A stretch of 64,000 nucleotides of DNA from Oehlia diaphana (GCA_003833135.1 QZLH01000008.1:253264-317263); one strand, 5' to 3'; shown: positions 34,208 to 47,599, counted from the first letter of the stretch. Translations and numbers: made by a program. Notes: generated by a model from the sequence alone, not told the origin.

Positions 34208-34826
34208 TTAATTTTTATATATAATTTGATTTTTAATTGGAATTTCTAAATTTTTAATAAATCCAATACAAACTGATTTATAGTTAATTATTATATAATA
34301 TATATGTTTAAATTCTACCTAAAATTCTTTTTAATAAGACACAATACTCAATGTATAATAATAATAATATTTTGTTATTATTATTATTCAATGTAATAAT
34401 CTACAATCTCCATTCCATAGCACCAGGTAGCATTGGGCGATTATATAATAGTAGTAGGCTAGTAGCAATAACAACAGTAGATTAATACTATTTTTTTAAA
34501 AAACATATGCAGGTTGTTCTATTCAATCTCACTCCGTAAATTTTGACCATAGCAAATTTACATAGTACAAAATATGTCAATTTTTCAATTAATTTTATTA
34601 GAACGTAGATGCACTAAAAGTATTATCATACATTAAAAGAATGGCGATATGGAAAGATATGACGGAAGATGAACACCGCGAATCCGCGATGAACTGACAA
34701 TCATTTAACCGACAGGTACGTTTTACCGACAGGTACATCGCATTTCAATGATAATCCACTCAAAATTATATGCGTTTATTATCGATTATTAATATTATTT
34801 TATAAAATTTAATTAGTCATCATAAG

Positions 34827-34896
<70 letters not shown>

Positions 34897-35331
34897 AATC
34901 TTGAATTTAATGATGCTTTGTCATGATTTTGCGTACGTTTTCATATGCACAAAAAGTTAAATTTGTTTAGTCGGTGATTGATTGTCAGCTACATGATTGC
35001 CGATAATTTTGATCAACCAAACCTAATAAAGGGATCCCCGAATCAATTTTTCTCAGACTAAAGCACAAATTTGACTAGGCCAATCATTTTTGCTAGAATT
35101 AGAAATGGTTTAAATAATGAATTATCATATCCAATGGTAATACCCTAATTTTACATGTTTTATACTCTTGTTGGTCTCTAATTTTTAATAGTCGGACATA
35201 ATAAGTACATCATAGATTCCGGGTTCAATTACGATTGTTTCATTTTCAAAAAAAAAGAAGCCTTGGTCATTATAGCACATTCGAAAGTTGATGTCCTTAT
35301 TTTCTAGGCAACGCTATATGGTGTGTCGATC
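34208..35331. other. Intergenic with a 67-base T run
   Basis: No gene. Short GACAATCA..CCGACA words lie on both sides of the T run (34695-34735 and, inverted, 34965-34995), suggesting an old element. Confidence 0.5.
34829..34895 (+). repeat. Homopolymer of 67 T
   Basis: An uninterrupted T run. Such length is unstable in replication and often misread. It could be the tail of a retroposed copy on the minus strand, but no source sequence or target duplication was recognised. Confidence 0.9.
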
Positions 35332-35559
35332 TCTAATAAAAACAGAAATGTCTTTAGATCAAAATTTATAGTATTATTGATAAAAATTTTATCCGTTATT
35401 CCTGTAAAATTCCGCAAAAATGAGCCTTTCCCGAATCCATTCACGGAAAATATAAATAATTCGATAAATTCCGTGATATAAGATTATTAATTCCGGAAAT
35501 ATGAGCCTTTTACGGAAAAAGATGGAATATAAAAAACGGATTGACATTTTTTTATAGGG
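35332..35559. mobile_element. Degraded CCCTATAAAAA-type element
   Basis: The right end TTTTTTTATAGGG fits the family. The subterminal words ATGAGCCTTTCCCG and (further right) ATGAGCCTTTTACGG are repeated. The left end (CTCTAATAAAAAC near 35332) is poor and no target duplication is seen. Confidence 0.35.
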
Positions 35560-38500
35560 TTGTCGACTAATGCTGATTAGGGATAATTGTTACTATTTGA
35601 TTTTATTTTCTTTCTTTTAAATAAATTGGTTGAGAATTGATTTGTATTGCATAATAATTAATTCCATTCATTATAGTTACTTCTTTAAGTAAAAAAAAAA
35701 GAAAATTATATGTAGAAATAATTTTAAATAAATTATGGTCTCAATAATTTTAGTCAAAGAACCGAGAAGAATTATGAGGTACATAATTCGATTGATTAAC
35801 TTCTATTAATTACAAGCAGCAGAGGGAAATTTATTTTTATTAAAGTGAGTTATTACACGCGTGAGTAATAAAAATTCTTAAATCTCGACAATCCAAAATC
35901 CCGTAAAGTCATTATATTGACAATTTTGTAAATCTAATGATGAGTGTTCTAATAAAATAATTGTTACAATATGTAATATTTAGTTTAAATGTGGTAAATT
36001 TTTTAATTTTGTTCTAAAATTGTCAGAATAATCAACTTGTCGGTATAATGATTTGTCGGGATTTTGACTTGTCAAGGTTTTAACTTGTCAAGATTTTGTT
36101 GTAGGTTTTGTATTATTCCATTTACTAAATTTGCGATAGATGGGATATTTTAAGCTTACCCTATGTACAGTATTGTATCAAGTAAATTTTATTAATGCTT
36201 GCTCTTGGCCAAGTATAGTTTACCTATAATTGTTTTTCCTGAATACCACATAGCTTTGTTCATGTTATTACCTATTACAGCCAGTTTATAATTAACTGAA
36301 ATATTGAAAGGATGCTATGGTTTATTAAAAAAATGAATAGGCTTTCTTTATTAAACTCAAAAAACTTTATTAAAGATTTTACATACGAGCCCTTAGTTTG
36401 ATACAAAAAAGAATAGTAATATACTATATAAAAAAATCAAAACAAAATTATAAAAACCTAATAAACCAGATTATATATTGACGCCACAGTCGCCATACCC
36501 CAAAAATCTACCTAAAAGGCGAAAATAAAAAGAAAAAAGAAATAATACAATTAATCTGGAACACTTGTAATATAAAATCCAAAATATCTTTACCAAAATA
36601 TACATTATGTAATAAACCTTGTGCTCCCGTAAAAAGGCCCATTATTAATATAATGCCTATTATCTATTTTTAATACTTATTATAATTTCTTTTTCTTTTT
36701 TTAAGAAAAGATTATTTCTATTATCCCATATAATTTTTGTTTCTTTAAAAACCATTTGTAAAAAAAAATAATCCCAAAAATAAATGTTCTTCCTTTTTCA
36801 TGATACTAAAACGTTTGAAGAATTCTATTATCTCATATGGAAAAACACAATCAAGATAGGTTAATCGATTATCACAATTCATCTTTAAAGGAACTATTAA
36901 TAATTGGTAATAGTTTAAATATCTTGTCTACATTCATCGACTTGCAACGTGCAAAAGCTCTCAACAGTTGATCCAGGATGGTAACCCTAACGCCCTGATA
37001 TATGATCGGAAAGTCGGAATCCCCAGAACTGTAATCTTCGGTGCGTCTTTATCTATTCCATTATTATATATGTTATCATGAGCTTTAACTTTAAAAATTT
37101 TTGGTTTAATATTAAATTTTGTAATCAATTCATGTATAAAAGTCCATATGATACTACATGTCTCTTCCTTAAAAATTTGACGAATCGTACCTCTTTGTTA
37201 AGTATATTTAGCGTTGCGGTTGTATTTATTTTTGAAAACTGCACAATGTCACAACATTCGTTACAACGTTGTATTGTCGTATTATAATGATACACAACAT
37301 TTTTTAACATATGATTATAAGGAATTAACCTTGTGTATTAGTTGCAACAAGCGTTGCAATTTGCAAACTGTATTGTTGTATATATTTTCAACTTCGTTAC
37401 TATTTATTATGTCGCATAGTATAAAAAAGTATATATAAGCTTTTGCGACTAAACGTAGAGTATTCATGTATACAAGATTTACAAATCTCTTTAGTATTTA
37501 CATCCCCTCCCATTCTATATTAGTTCTTTTTTCTTCCTCGGTGATAAAAATTAAACACTTGTTTTTGTTGCTGCTGATTGGCGGACAAATAGATATTAAT
37601 TGCAAGATTTGTTACGCGTTACTCGGAATCCAAGAAATTTAAAAATATAACTTTCTATACAACAAATTTATTCTCATATCCACTTTTACCTACTAAACTT
37701 TCAAGATGGATCTCACAAGGTATATCTTAAATAAATGCTTATGAAGTGGATATTTTTTTTATTTGAAACATTTTTTTTTTCATTACTTAGTTTTCCAACG
37801 TCTAAAGAGTTTATGTAAAAGTAGAAAATGACCACTCTTGAGCCTAGATACTTTGCGTACTAAATAATAACATATAACGTATATATATTTTTTTTAACAC
37901 CATTGTTAAAAAAAAAGTAATATAGATAATCGATAGTCACACTCGTTCTCTCTTTCATTTTCAAGCCTCGATTTTGATAAAATTTTTTTTTCAAATAGTT
38001 AAAATTGTCGAATGAGATTCCTTTCACAGACCACTAGCAACTGTAGTTTATTGGAAACGTGAGCATATTTTCCTTGTCTTCCGGCTGGAGGTTGCAGTCT
38101 AGTTAGGATTTCAATAGATAGTTACTAGATTATTTCAAATAATAGTTAAAGTGAGTGACCCACAGGAGCTTTGGGAAATTAAAATCAAATTTCCTTTATT
38201 GTAAGGTCCCCAAGGAAAACATGAAGGTACTTTAATTCCCTACTATAAATTAAGGTGAGCGTACTTTTTTCTCCTATTCATCATTTTGCGTGTGCATTTA
38301 TCTAGGTTGAAGATGAAAATACAAGATCATCTTTTTTTTATTATTTACTCCGATTAATTATGGTTTAAAATAGCTATTCAAATTAATTAAGTTTTTTCAA
38401 AATTCAGTTGTTAAAATATTAAAGTCTTCATTGTAATGTTAACTTTGTTAATTTACTACTGTACATATAATTGATAATATATTGGGTAACGACATTTCTT

Positions 38501-39127
38501 TTCTAAAATTATATTATCATTAAATCCTAGAGGCCATAAAATTTTCTATTAACCTTCTTTATTAATGCTAATATAAAAATGCAGAAACTTAAAAAAATTT
38601 CGAATTGCGATAAACGCGATAAAAACGATGATCTAGTGTCATGCACAAAGAGACGATATATAAACCACAGTATACGTCTTTACAATCATTATCGCATTTG
38701 TATACAATTAATTTCACCATGTAAAATTGTTACGGCACTTTTAATAATTGTCAGATCAACACTATGTATTATCCTATTACTCATTTTTCTCTATATCAAC
38801 TGACCAAATCCAGCGACTGTTGCCTGTCCTGTTCGTATTAGTTACCGTAGGACTTCTCCTTTCTGCATCCACAAGGTCCTGTCCACTTTTCAAAACAGAT
38901 GCTTATCTTCTGTGGAGTGAGAAATACAAGATTTATCTGGTGTACTATATACAGATTATTTAAAGGATCGCGTGTGATTTGCAATAGGTCACCACAGTGG
39001 AATCGCACAATTAACATGTCTTGTCACCTTGGTCGTAGAGTTAGATATCGCTTTTTGAAAATAATCGGAAATTTGTCGAGATGTGACGCTGGTGACGATT
39101 AATATCACATGAACACCGTGTATATAT
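35560..39127. other. Intergenic, no supportable gene
   Basis: Contains an imperfect tandem of CTTGTC(A/G)GGATTTTGA-like 16-17-mers at about 36036-36096. The frames around 37078-37438 and 38579-39102 overlap in several phases and have no recognisable protein content. The stretch 38810-39100 is less AT-rich than its surroundings and may be a decayed gene or element, but no frame stays open. Confidence 0.5.
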
Positions 39128-39372
39128 TGTTAACGATGAAGAATCTATTGTTGACGATGAAGAATCTTCATCGTATATATTGTTGACGATGAAGAACGTT
39201 CATCGTATATATTGTTGATGATGATGAATCTTCATCCGTATAAATTGTTGTTGACGATGAAGAACGTTCATCGTACATATTATTGATGATGATGAATCTT
39301 CATCCGTATAAATTGTTGATGATGAAGAATTTTCATCTGTATAAATTGTTGATTATGAAGAATTTTCATCGA
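39128..39372. repeat. Hairpin-bearing minisatellite, about 8 units of 31-35 bp
   Basis: Units of TGTTGACGATGAAGAATCTT plus CATCGTATATAT type begin near 39128, 39149, 39181, 39213, 39246, 39281, 39313 and 39346. In most units GATGAA(GA)..TTCATC is itself palindromic, so each copy can form a small hairpin. One frame would read DDEES-type acidic repeats, but stops interrupt it. Confidence 0.85.
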
Positions 39373-40689
39373 GACTAGAAATCCACGATGGCCAGATAGA
39401 TGTTAGATCCAGTTTCTTCATAATAATAATATATTGTATAAATAATAGTAAAATTATAGATTGTTTTTCAAATATTGGGTATAGTAAAAATAGTCGAAGC
39501 TTATTTTTTGATTTCATTTTAAAATAATAAGAACTTGCGTACTTAGTAACTGTTTTATTATTTTAACCCATTAGAACGAAATTTGGTCAATATTTTAACA
39601 TAACACTTTCTGCTGGACGTCTAATAGTCCTCTTTCTTCTTATTACCATTCTTGGGTGGTAACATTACAATCACGCCTACAACTTGGCTATTGTGTTAAT
39701 ACCGTAAAAATAAATATTTTCTGCTTAATTTCATCAACTTAGTCCTTCAGAATCATGGATATAATAGAAGAGAGTATAGTGTACAGTATATAGATTAAGT
39801 CTCTCCTTTTCTAACCAGTTCCTAACCATTTTGATCGTACTTCAAAAAATTTAGTTAATCTATATAATTTGACACTGAGTTAACTCTCATTACAACAAAG
39901 CTATCAATTAAATAAATTGTGAATAACTGCATGTTAAAAGAGTTATTTTAAATATTAACTAATAAAAGTTTCTAATTCTCAAACTCTTCAAATTCTTCAC
40001 ATAACGAATTGAAATTATATCACACGTGATATAGTCCAGTGGTTCATATAAATAATGATACAGCGTGAATTTTCATTTGCACAATCTATTCCTATCTGGC
40101 CGGTACTATAAATTTGTCCAGAATTACGATTTTCCGTCGCCGATTTTCAGATTCATCTCGAATCGCCAGAATTTTTTACAGATGATTTGGACATCATTTT
40201 TTTCGGATGAATCCATTCAGATCGACATTTGACCAGATCCGGGATCCTTAATACCATCCAGATCAAAGCCCTTTTGATAATGTAAAAGTATTACATAAAG
40301 GAATCTGGATCTTTCCATAAATTCCTGTTAATCTAGTATGATCATCCTGCTAATGATTAGAATTTGTTGATAAAGTTGAGAACAAGATGTTGCTTTCTGA
40401 ATTTTATGGTACGATAAACGACTTTTCAGAATCCAATTGGATAGATCGTTATTACATATTGTACTTTCCCTACTGAAAAAAGGCTTTATTAATATACATT
40501 ATGAGAAGAACAAAGTATCATATCACAAGATTAAATATTCTTACATCAATTACATACCATAATGGATTCACTTATGATATAGTTGAGTTTATCCATCTTC
40601 ATAAACATGGAAATACTTCGTTTATACACCATGAGATGTTATTTGATTTTCGTTCACCGAAAATACGAAAACGTGATTCGTAATCCGGT
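39373..40689. other. Intergenic, no supportable gene
   Basis: AT-rich; ATCCGGA / CAGATC words accumulate from about 40140 onward, leading into the repeat at 40690. The frames at 40501-40813 overlap on both strands and are dismissed. Confidence 0.5.
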
Positions 40690-41100
40690 CAATCCGGATT
40701 GAATTCGGTATCCGCATCCTACATTTTCGGACTATATCTGTATTCGGGATAATTTTGCTCGTGAAAATATTTGACCGTTTCGGACTTTTGCTTAAAAATG
40801 AGTCTTGTATCAATGGGAAGGTTCACGTAATCCTAGGATGCCAATCCGGAATATATATATATATATATATATTCTCAATTTTAAGTTTTCCAAAATTTTC
40901 TCATGAGCCATATGTATTAAATCATAAGTCATGGCTGATAACCCCTTAAAGTTCAACCGTTAAAATTCGGATTAGGATAAATCCGGATAGATCTGAAATT
41001 AAGGATGAATCCTAAAATCGGATGGGATTAATCCGGATGGATCCTAAATAAAGGATGAATCCGTTGATCCGGATTGAATCCGGATGATTCTTTACGGAAC
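40690..41100. repeat. CCGGAT-rich transposon remnant
   Basis: Repeated AATCCGGAT, GGATGAATCC and GGATAAATCC words in both orientations, densest at 40965-41095. The vocabulary matches 178-560. A TATATATA tract interrupts it at 40850-40872. Confidence 0.5.
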
Positions 41101-41270
41101 AATAGAAAATGGAACACAAAGAGGAACGGATCGCCATTACAAATGTACTCTCCTGAAAAAAAAACAAAAATTATAATTATACGCTATTAAAAGGTAAAAA
41201 TATCATAATCGCAAAGAATAAAATGCTTACCATCAATTGCAAACTATAACAGTTTCGTAAGAGTTACACT

Positions 41271-41489
41271 TGGGATAGGGAACGACTCGCTCAGTTCTGA
41301 ACCAATACTATTGAACTGACCCGTTTCGAACTGGATGAACCAGTTTGTTTCCATCGTTTCTTGGTCAGTTCGGTATAGAACTCTAGATATAAGCCAGTTC
41401 ATATCAAAATTTTATCAGAGCCTACTCGGAACCGGCCGATGGAACGAACAGACTCAAACCGTTTAACCGCAAACTTTTTCCATCCCTAA
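41271..41489. mobile_element. hAT-like MITE, 219 bp
   Basis: Imperfect ends TGGGATAGGGAA and TTAGGGATGGAAAA (complement), with the 8-bp flanks GTTACACT (41263-41270) and GTTATACT (41490-41497) differing at one base. Inverted CAGTTC / GAACTG words fill the interior. The end sequence and duplication length fit hAT, and the single mismatch suggests moderate age. Confidence 0.65.
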
Positions 41490-41963
41490 GTTATACTGAT
41501 GAGATTTATCATCTTCATCAACGTGAAAATTAAATACTACTATTATTTTCTTAATATTTCACTAAAAATACAAAAAGTGGAAAAAAGGAACTCACAGAAT
41601 AAAAATGCATTAACAAACAATGTTTCTATCCATATCACTATTACATATTGTTCTTTCCCCGCTGAAAAAAAAAAACTTTATTAGCATATAAGAACGAAGT
41701 GTCATAGCCGCAAAGAATAAAATGCTTACCATCTTCATAAATAAATTCGTCATTATTTTTGCTTCTGGATCACTGGATCAAATAATTCTGTTGGTTTAGC
41801 TAAAATTTACATTATTAGGTGTTTGTTGTTGTTGCGATATTCTAAGTGTACCAGCGGATACAAATGATCTTCTTCCAAGATCATCCTTTAAGTTAATCAA
41901 GTAAAGATAGCAACCGATCAAAAAGTTCGTCAACAACTACATTTATGTCTCTTGGTATCGATA

Positions 41964-42368
41964 TCATATACGCTCCATCTCACCTAAGCGGCCGGCGTAT
42001 CTGTAAGAACTCAAACTGTTCGAGTGCACCAATGATAAAACCTGTGCCAAGGAGGTCCTTGTTTTCTCAATAGGTAACACACATTTGTGAGATTGTATTA
42101 ACAAATCCTCCCTTATCATTTGGATAAATAATTTTCCATATAATGATTTTCTCCTTCTCGAGGTAAAGATACCAACTTTTATTTTCAGGTTATAATGGTA
42201 ACAACGGAACCGTGATGTGTGATTAACTCCGGTAAAAAAACATGATTTTGTACAAAATAGATTATTAGCAAAGTCGTAAATAATAAGATAAATGTTCAAC
42301 GAGCGCCGACGCTTCACTATTTTGTAAAATTTTCCGGATATTGATGTATTAGCCTGAAAAGAACCCAA
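41964..42368 (-). pseudogene. Possible decayed exon, 134 codons
   Basis: An open frame with less biased composition than its surroundings. On the minus strand it is preceded by TTCTTTTCAG, which looks like a 3' splice site, so the first codons may start after that AG rather than at a TTG. The protein (rich in Arg/Lys/Ser) is not recognised. A second frame continues past its end (MISIPRDINVVVDELFDRL at about 41965-41900), which suggests a frameshifted old gene. Confidence 0.25.
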
Positions 42369-43478
42369 AACCGATAATAATATTATCAGGCTTAATAATA
42401 TACATAAATATTCTGATAATATGAAAAAAAAATTTTTTTAGTTTATTTTAAAAAAATATATATATTTATTTTTATTTATTTATAAAAGTATACTCACTTA
42501 TCCCATCCTGAAATTTGTTATCAATTCACTGACAATGAAAACAGCACCAAATAGAAATAAGAATTAGTCAGAATAAAAGTCTTTATATGAATCATACATA
42601 TATGTATAGTGATTTGTTGGAATTGAATGAATTTTCTTCAAATTTGGTTAAATCCCAATTTCTAAATCTTAGACTACTGATGAAATGGTTTTAATTTTTG
42701 TCCGTCTTCATTAGCATAACTTAAAATCTGTTAAATTGATTTCAAAAAATTTCATTACTCACACGTGTAATAAATATAGTTTTCAGAAAAATAATTTACC
42801 CTAATACCCTTGCGAATCTGGAATTGACTTCTTTAATTTCATTAATTTTCCAACCTTTGAACTAATTAATGAAATTAAAATATGTATTATAAACCAAAAA
42901 TAAATAAAATAAATACGTGATAATCGTAATAAACTTTCTGCTGTAAGTATAAAAATTTTTTAACTGAGAAACTGGTGAAAAATTATTAAATGTTCCAAAC
43001 TACCTGAACTGAGATAATTACTCTATATCGGTACATATTTTGGATCTATAGGATTCAACTACAACTCAACATCGGCTGAAGTTATGAACAAAACTTTTAG
43101 TATTATTTCGCTCATTTGTTTAAACATGAACGTGTTTAATAAGTTTTATTTTTTTTTTTTTTTTTTTTTGTAACTTGTAGTCTTGTAGAATTTATAGGTG
43201 TTACGTCGCACAAGTTGCACAAGTATGGTCCCGCTGCGGAATCAATGTATCAATATTTACAATAAAATATTTTTTGCTAAAATTGTGACTAAAGAGGATT
43301 TTTCTAAAGAAGTCTTATAAGTCTATAAATCTAGTTACAAATATCACAGATTTCGTAATATTTAAATTACCCCATACTACGCCACAATTTTTTCGGGCCG
43401 GTCAAGTGTCGATCTTTTTACCAGGCCTTTAAATACCGAACTTACCTCAATTAAACAAGGTATAGTGCGGATCAAAGT

Positions 43479-43620
43479 AGTCAGTGCCACAGGCCAGGAT
43501 TTACAACTATTTGTGAAAATAACGAACCGCCTAATTCATTTTTCGAAATTTTCATACGCAGTAAACTTATTTTTGAATTTTTCATATGCAGTCATCCGCA
43601 ATTATATCACATAATTCTAG
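43479..43620. repeat. Partial copy of the CATACGCAG element
   Basis: It shares, in order, TTACAACTATTTGTGAAAAT, AACGAACCGCCTAATTCATT, TTTCATACGCAGTAAAC and ACATAATTCTAGCAG with the element at 48140-48449. Only one arm plus part of the centre is present. Confidence 0.7.
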
Positions 43621-44494
43621 CAGTTAAATCTGAATCGAAAGAAACCGGATTTAAATTCAACCATCGAATACCGGATCTAACCTCTATAGATAACTAGCTC
43701 CGTCATCGCCGACGTCGCGTAATAAAATTACAAAATACACTTGGTAATAAGATTTATTATTAATGAATTTGCTTTTTTAGTGATGCATTCATTAGGATAT
43801 TTGAGAATAACCTAATTAGAACTATAGGATATTTAGCGTAAGTTAGATATATGTTCTTTTAACTAAAGAAGATTTGATTGTGTTGACAATTTTTTAATCT
43901 CAAAAAATCAGGTTCTCCGTTATAATTTAGTTTAACCCGATTCCCGAATCGTTATATTAAGTTCTGACTGTAAAATGAATGAACGAACATAAGTTCCTCC
44001 ATCTTTAATTTTTCTAAACAAAAAATATTACATCATTGTTTTAAAGAATACTTTAATTCGCAATTCGCAAAAAAACGGATTTCGTCAATAGTCAGCGGGA
44101 CTGTATTTTATAATCTGAAACTAAAATGACATGTTGGTAGGTTTTTATTATAATTTGAAATTTCAAAGGTATTAAACAAATTCCTGACTTCCATTCTGTT
44201 TCTCATAAAAAAAAAAAAAAAATTCACGAGAATAGCTTCAAAATTGCAAATTTTGAATGAGAACTGACATTACAATATTAGGCTTTTTTGTTAAAATTTA
44301 CTATGAAAATCTCCACCTGGAGATTATAGGTACATAACTGGTACATACAGTAATATAAAATTATATACAAAATGCCCTGCCAAGAATTGCAATCGACATG
44401 TTTTAACAGAGAAAAATATATATCACTCGTATGTACAGTATCTACATTTTTAATCACGTGAAAATATTTGTTGAAATGAAATTTATTAGGAGTT

Positions 44495-44530
44495 GCACCA
44501 GGGTGGCGCTGTCTGATAGGCGGTTTGGTT
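44495..44530 (-). repeat. Inverted copy of the 16081-16113 module
   Basis: GCACCAGGGTGGCGCTGTCT and AGGCGGTTTGGTT are the complement of the module at 16081, with a few changes. Both copies sit in DNA rich in GTACAGTA words. Confidence 0.6.
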
Positions 44531-46100
44531 CACGATTTTAGTTTAGATTTACTTTTGGCTTACGCATACTGTAGTTTGTCTGTATCGTGGCTTTGTTCAC
44601 GTGGAATTAAAAATGAGTTGAACTAATAGAAATTTTACATCAAAAATGAGACGTGAATGAGACATGATTAAGCATAACGACTCCCGAATAAGATACCAAA
44701 TTTATAATTTGAAATAATGATAATTTTGATGTGGAATAATATCAATTCACGATAAGCAGATATTCCAAGAGAAAATTAAAACAGTTTTATATGATATTCT
44801 ATTTTAAGATTCTGGATTAATTTATATAACACGATTAGCTCTACATGAAATTATCTATAATATTTATCGAAATTAACATTATTCCCGCCTCGATTCCCGA
44901 TTCCAAATTTCCTCTGAATTTTTTACCGAGTTAACCATTATGCTTTTAAAATTAACCATAATTTTAATGTACAGTACAGTACAGCTAAAAATCATTTCGC
45001 GATAATTTGATTAAAATCGAATCTGTAAGAATAAATCAAATAAACAAACGTACTTAAAACTTTGAAGAGTAAATACTACAATAGTGATCACTTTCCCCGC
45101 ATAATCCACTTAATCTACTTCTGCGACCCGTTATTCATTCGCCTAGATTCATTAAATGACCTCAACGTGATTGCTGGTGTAATGCTTCGATCCGGATAAA
45201 ACCTCAAATATTTCACACGAGATCATGGCTATTGTAAATCCCAGAACTGAATGAATTCGGCCGGAATTTATCCAAAATTTTGTATACCTAAATTAACCGT
45301 GGATCATCTGTACTTTAAATAACTTGATTCATTTTCTTCAGAATTTCGCTTGCTAAACCTTTCTTGTTTACATTAATTGATTCTGTCTTGCTTGTTTAAC
45401 ATCATCTTTTAGTGAACTCTGATCATCATCATAAATGGCTCTTTTTTTTGCTTCATCCATTAAAATAATATTTCAAATGATTTGACAAAATTTACTCGAA
45501 TATTATTTTTTTTCTAAAAGATCATTTAAAAAAAATAATAACTTTGAATGAATTTGAAACTTCGTCACTTAGACTTGTATTTACTATAAATATGGAAAAA
45601 TTTAATCTGAATTTCTTTGACTCACTATCCGGTTGACTTTGACTATTTGACAGCTTTGTTGACTGTTTGTTTAACAATTTCAACAATTTTAAGTGTAAGG
45701 TTATGTCCAATTATATCATTGCCATCCGTCCCAAATTTTCTTTATACAAATTTTTTTGCGTTTGTTTTTAAAAAATGAACATTTAATAATAAAGAAACAT
45801 GACTATAATAATAAATAATTCTTTATTATTTATTTCTTTATCATCAAATCTATCTCATTTTATCGACGTTAACCATAAGCATTTATTCTTGACGGGAGAT
45901 ACCAAATATGAAAATAATCCGAGATGATCGCTGTAGTGAAAGACCATATGATCATTATGTTGTGATTCATTATTTGCACAAATAGGTACTATGATCACTG
46001 TTTCAGTGCAGTGTTCCATGTAAAATAAAGTTCGAAACCATTAATTACCGCTATAAATAAAAATTTTTTTTATTTTCATTTTAAAATTTATTTAAATAAA

Positions 46101-47537
46101 ATGGTAGAACTTAATGTTGACTGTCTTATTTTAATTTTTAACGAACTACAAACTGATAAAGAATCTTTATATGCTTGTCTTTTAGTTAATAGAGAATGGT
46201 GTCATTTAGTCGTTCCTATATTATGGAAAAAATATTCATGGTATTATGATTATGAAGAATCCGAAAAAAAGCTTTTCAACATAATATTATCTAGTTTATC
46301 ATCATCCTCAAAACAACTTTTATCTGATAATGACATTAAATTACCTTCAACAATTTTTTTAAAACCCTTACTATTTAATTATATCAGTTATTGTAAATTT
46401 CTAGAAGTTGAAATTATAGATAAAATCATAAATATGGTTTTTGAGGAAGAAATTATTACGGAAAATATTTATGATAAAAAAAATCTTTTAGAACAAGAAA
46501 TTTACAAATTATTTATCGTTCAATGTAAAAATATTAAAGAATTATCATGGCAAACTTTACAACCTTTATCATTATTTCCAGGAGCTTCGTTATGCTTTTC
46601 TCAATTATATAGTTTAAGCATTGATATTGATTTTGTAAATTCTGACGCTCTTTATGAGATGACAAAAATTTGTAAAGATTTGAATGAATTAACTGTATAT
46701 GATTGTTCTCAAGATCATCCTGGATTAATTTCTTTAATCGACGTACAGAGAAATTTGAAAAGGGTATCACTTTATTCTTACAGTAAAAAAGGTATTTGTA
46801 AAGAGTTGAGCAAAGCATTAACAAGAAAGGGGAATACAATAAGCGATCTTGGTTTATACCCAGTTAGCATCATTCAACCTTCATTTTTAACATCTCTTAT
46901 TAATTTAAGGAATATGTCAATTTATAATTATCATAATGATAATATCGAAAAAGAGATTTTGGAATTTCAAAAATATCTTGCAATTTCAGAATTTCCTAAA
47001 CTACAATCTCTTAATGTTTACGGATTATCAAGTTTTAAAGAATTGGCAATATTAATTGAAAAAACAAAAGGATATATTTTAGAAATTTATATTTATATTT
47101 ATAATAAAGCTGCAGAAAATACTGAAATGTTAATTAAAGCAATTGCTAATAATTGCTCAAAGATTGAAAGGTTATCTACACATCTTGAGCCAAAAGATTT
47201 CATTCATGTAAAATCATTATTATTAAATTGTAAAAGTTTGATACATTTAGAATTTAATAGTTTGAGTTTTTTATTAAGTGAAAATGATAATACCGGGGAT
47301 GAATTATTAGATAATTTAACTGAATTTGCTCCAAAATCTTTGGCTGAAATAATAATTAGCGGAGATTGGAAGTATTCAATTGATGCTTTAGAAAGATTTT
47401 TTGAAAGTTGTAGAGAACGAAATTTAAATCGTTTCGATATTACTCATTATGGTAGATATTATATTACGGATGACCATAAAGTAACAATTAGAAAATATAT
47501 TAACGAAGGTGTAATAATAGAATCAAATTGTGCATAA
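46101..47537 (+). CDS. F-box protein with LRR-like C-terminus, 478 aa
   Basis: A second SCF-type F-box protein, a divergent paralogue of the gene at 32738. F-box at about 2-43: VDCLILIFNELQTDKESLYA then CLLVNREWCHLVVPILWKKY. The conserved FNYISYCKFL follows near residue 95, then irregular leucine-rich repeats (around LYSLSIDIDF, LNELTVYDCS, LKRVSLYS, LRNMSIYNY, LQSLNVYG) that should form the target-binding face. It ends with a charged segment. Single exon. The two genes are about as long but similar mainly in the F-box and the linker, as expected if the target surface changes quickly. The minus-strand frame at 46534-46839 is its shadow. Target unknown. Confidence 0.92.
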   Translation: MVELNVDCLILIFNELQTDKESLYACLLVNREWCHLVVPILWKKYSWYYDYEESEKKLFNIILSSLSSSSKQLLSDNDIKLPSTIFLKPLLFNYISYCKFLEVEIIDKIINMVFEEEIITENIYDKKNLLEQEIYKLFIVQCKNIKELSWQTLQPLSLFPGASLCFSQLYSLSIDIDFVNSDALYEMTKICKDLNELTVYDCSQDHPGLISLIDVQRNLKRVSLYSYSKKGICKELSKALTRKGNTISDLGLYPVSIIQPSFLTSLINLRNMSIYNYHNDNIEKEILEFQKYLAISEFPKLQSLNVYGLSSFKELAILIEKTKGYILEIYIYIYNKAAENTEMLIKAIANNCSKIERLSTHLEPKDFIHVKSLLLNCKSLIHLEFNSLSFLLSENDNTGDELLDNLTEFAPKSLAEIIISGDWKYSIDALERFFESCRERNLNRFDITHYGRYYITDDHKVTIRKYINEGVIIESNCA

Positions 47538-47577
47538 AACGTAATGAAGTAAATTTATTAATTTAAGTTAGATTTTC

Positions 47578-47599
47578 TTTTTTTTAAAAAAAAAAAAAA
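47578..47599 (+). terminator. T8A14 tract after F-box gene 2
   Basis: Eight T directly followed by fourteen A, 40 bp after the stop codon. Similar TnAn tracts follow other genes here. A role in 3'-end formation is inference. Confidence 0.3.

Larger units (their letters stand above)
42369..46100. other. Intergenic, no supportable gene
   Basis: Contains part of the CATACGCAG element (43479-43620), an inverted copy of the 16081 module (44495-44530) and A/T runs at 43145-43170 and 44206-44221. The frame at 45522-45710 is not supported. Confidence 0.5.

Noticed and set aside
38579..39102. Three overlapping frames
   Set aside because: No recognisable protein, no splice structure, and the frames cancel each other; possibly an old element.
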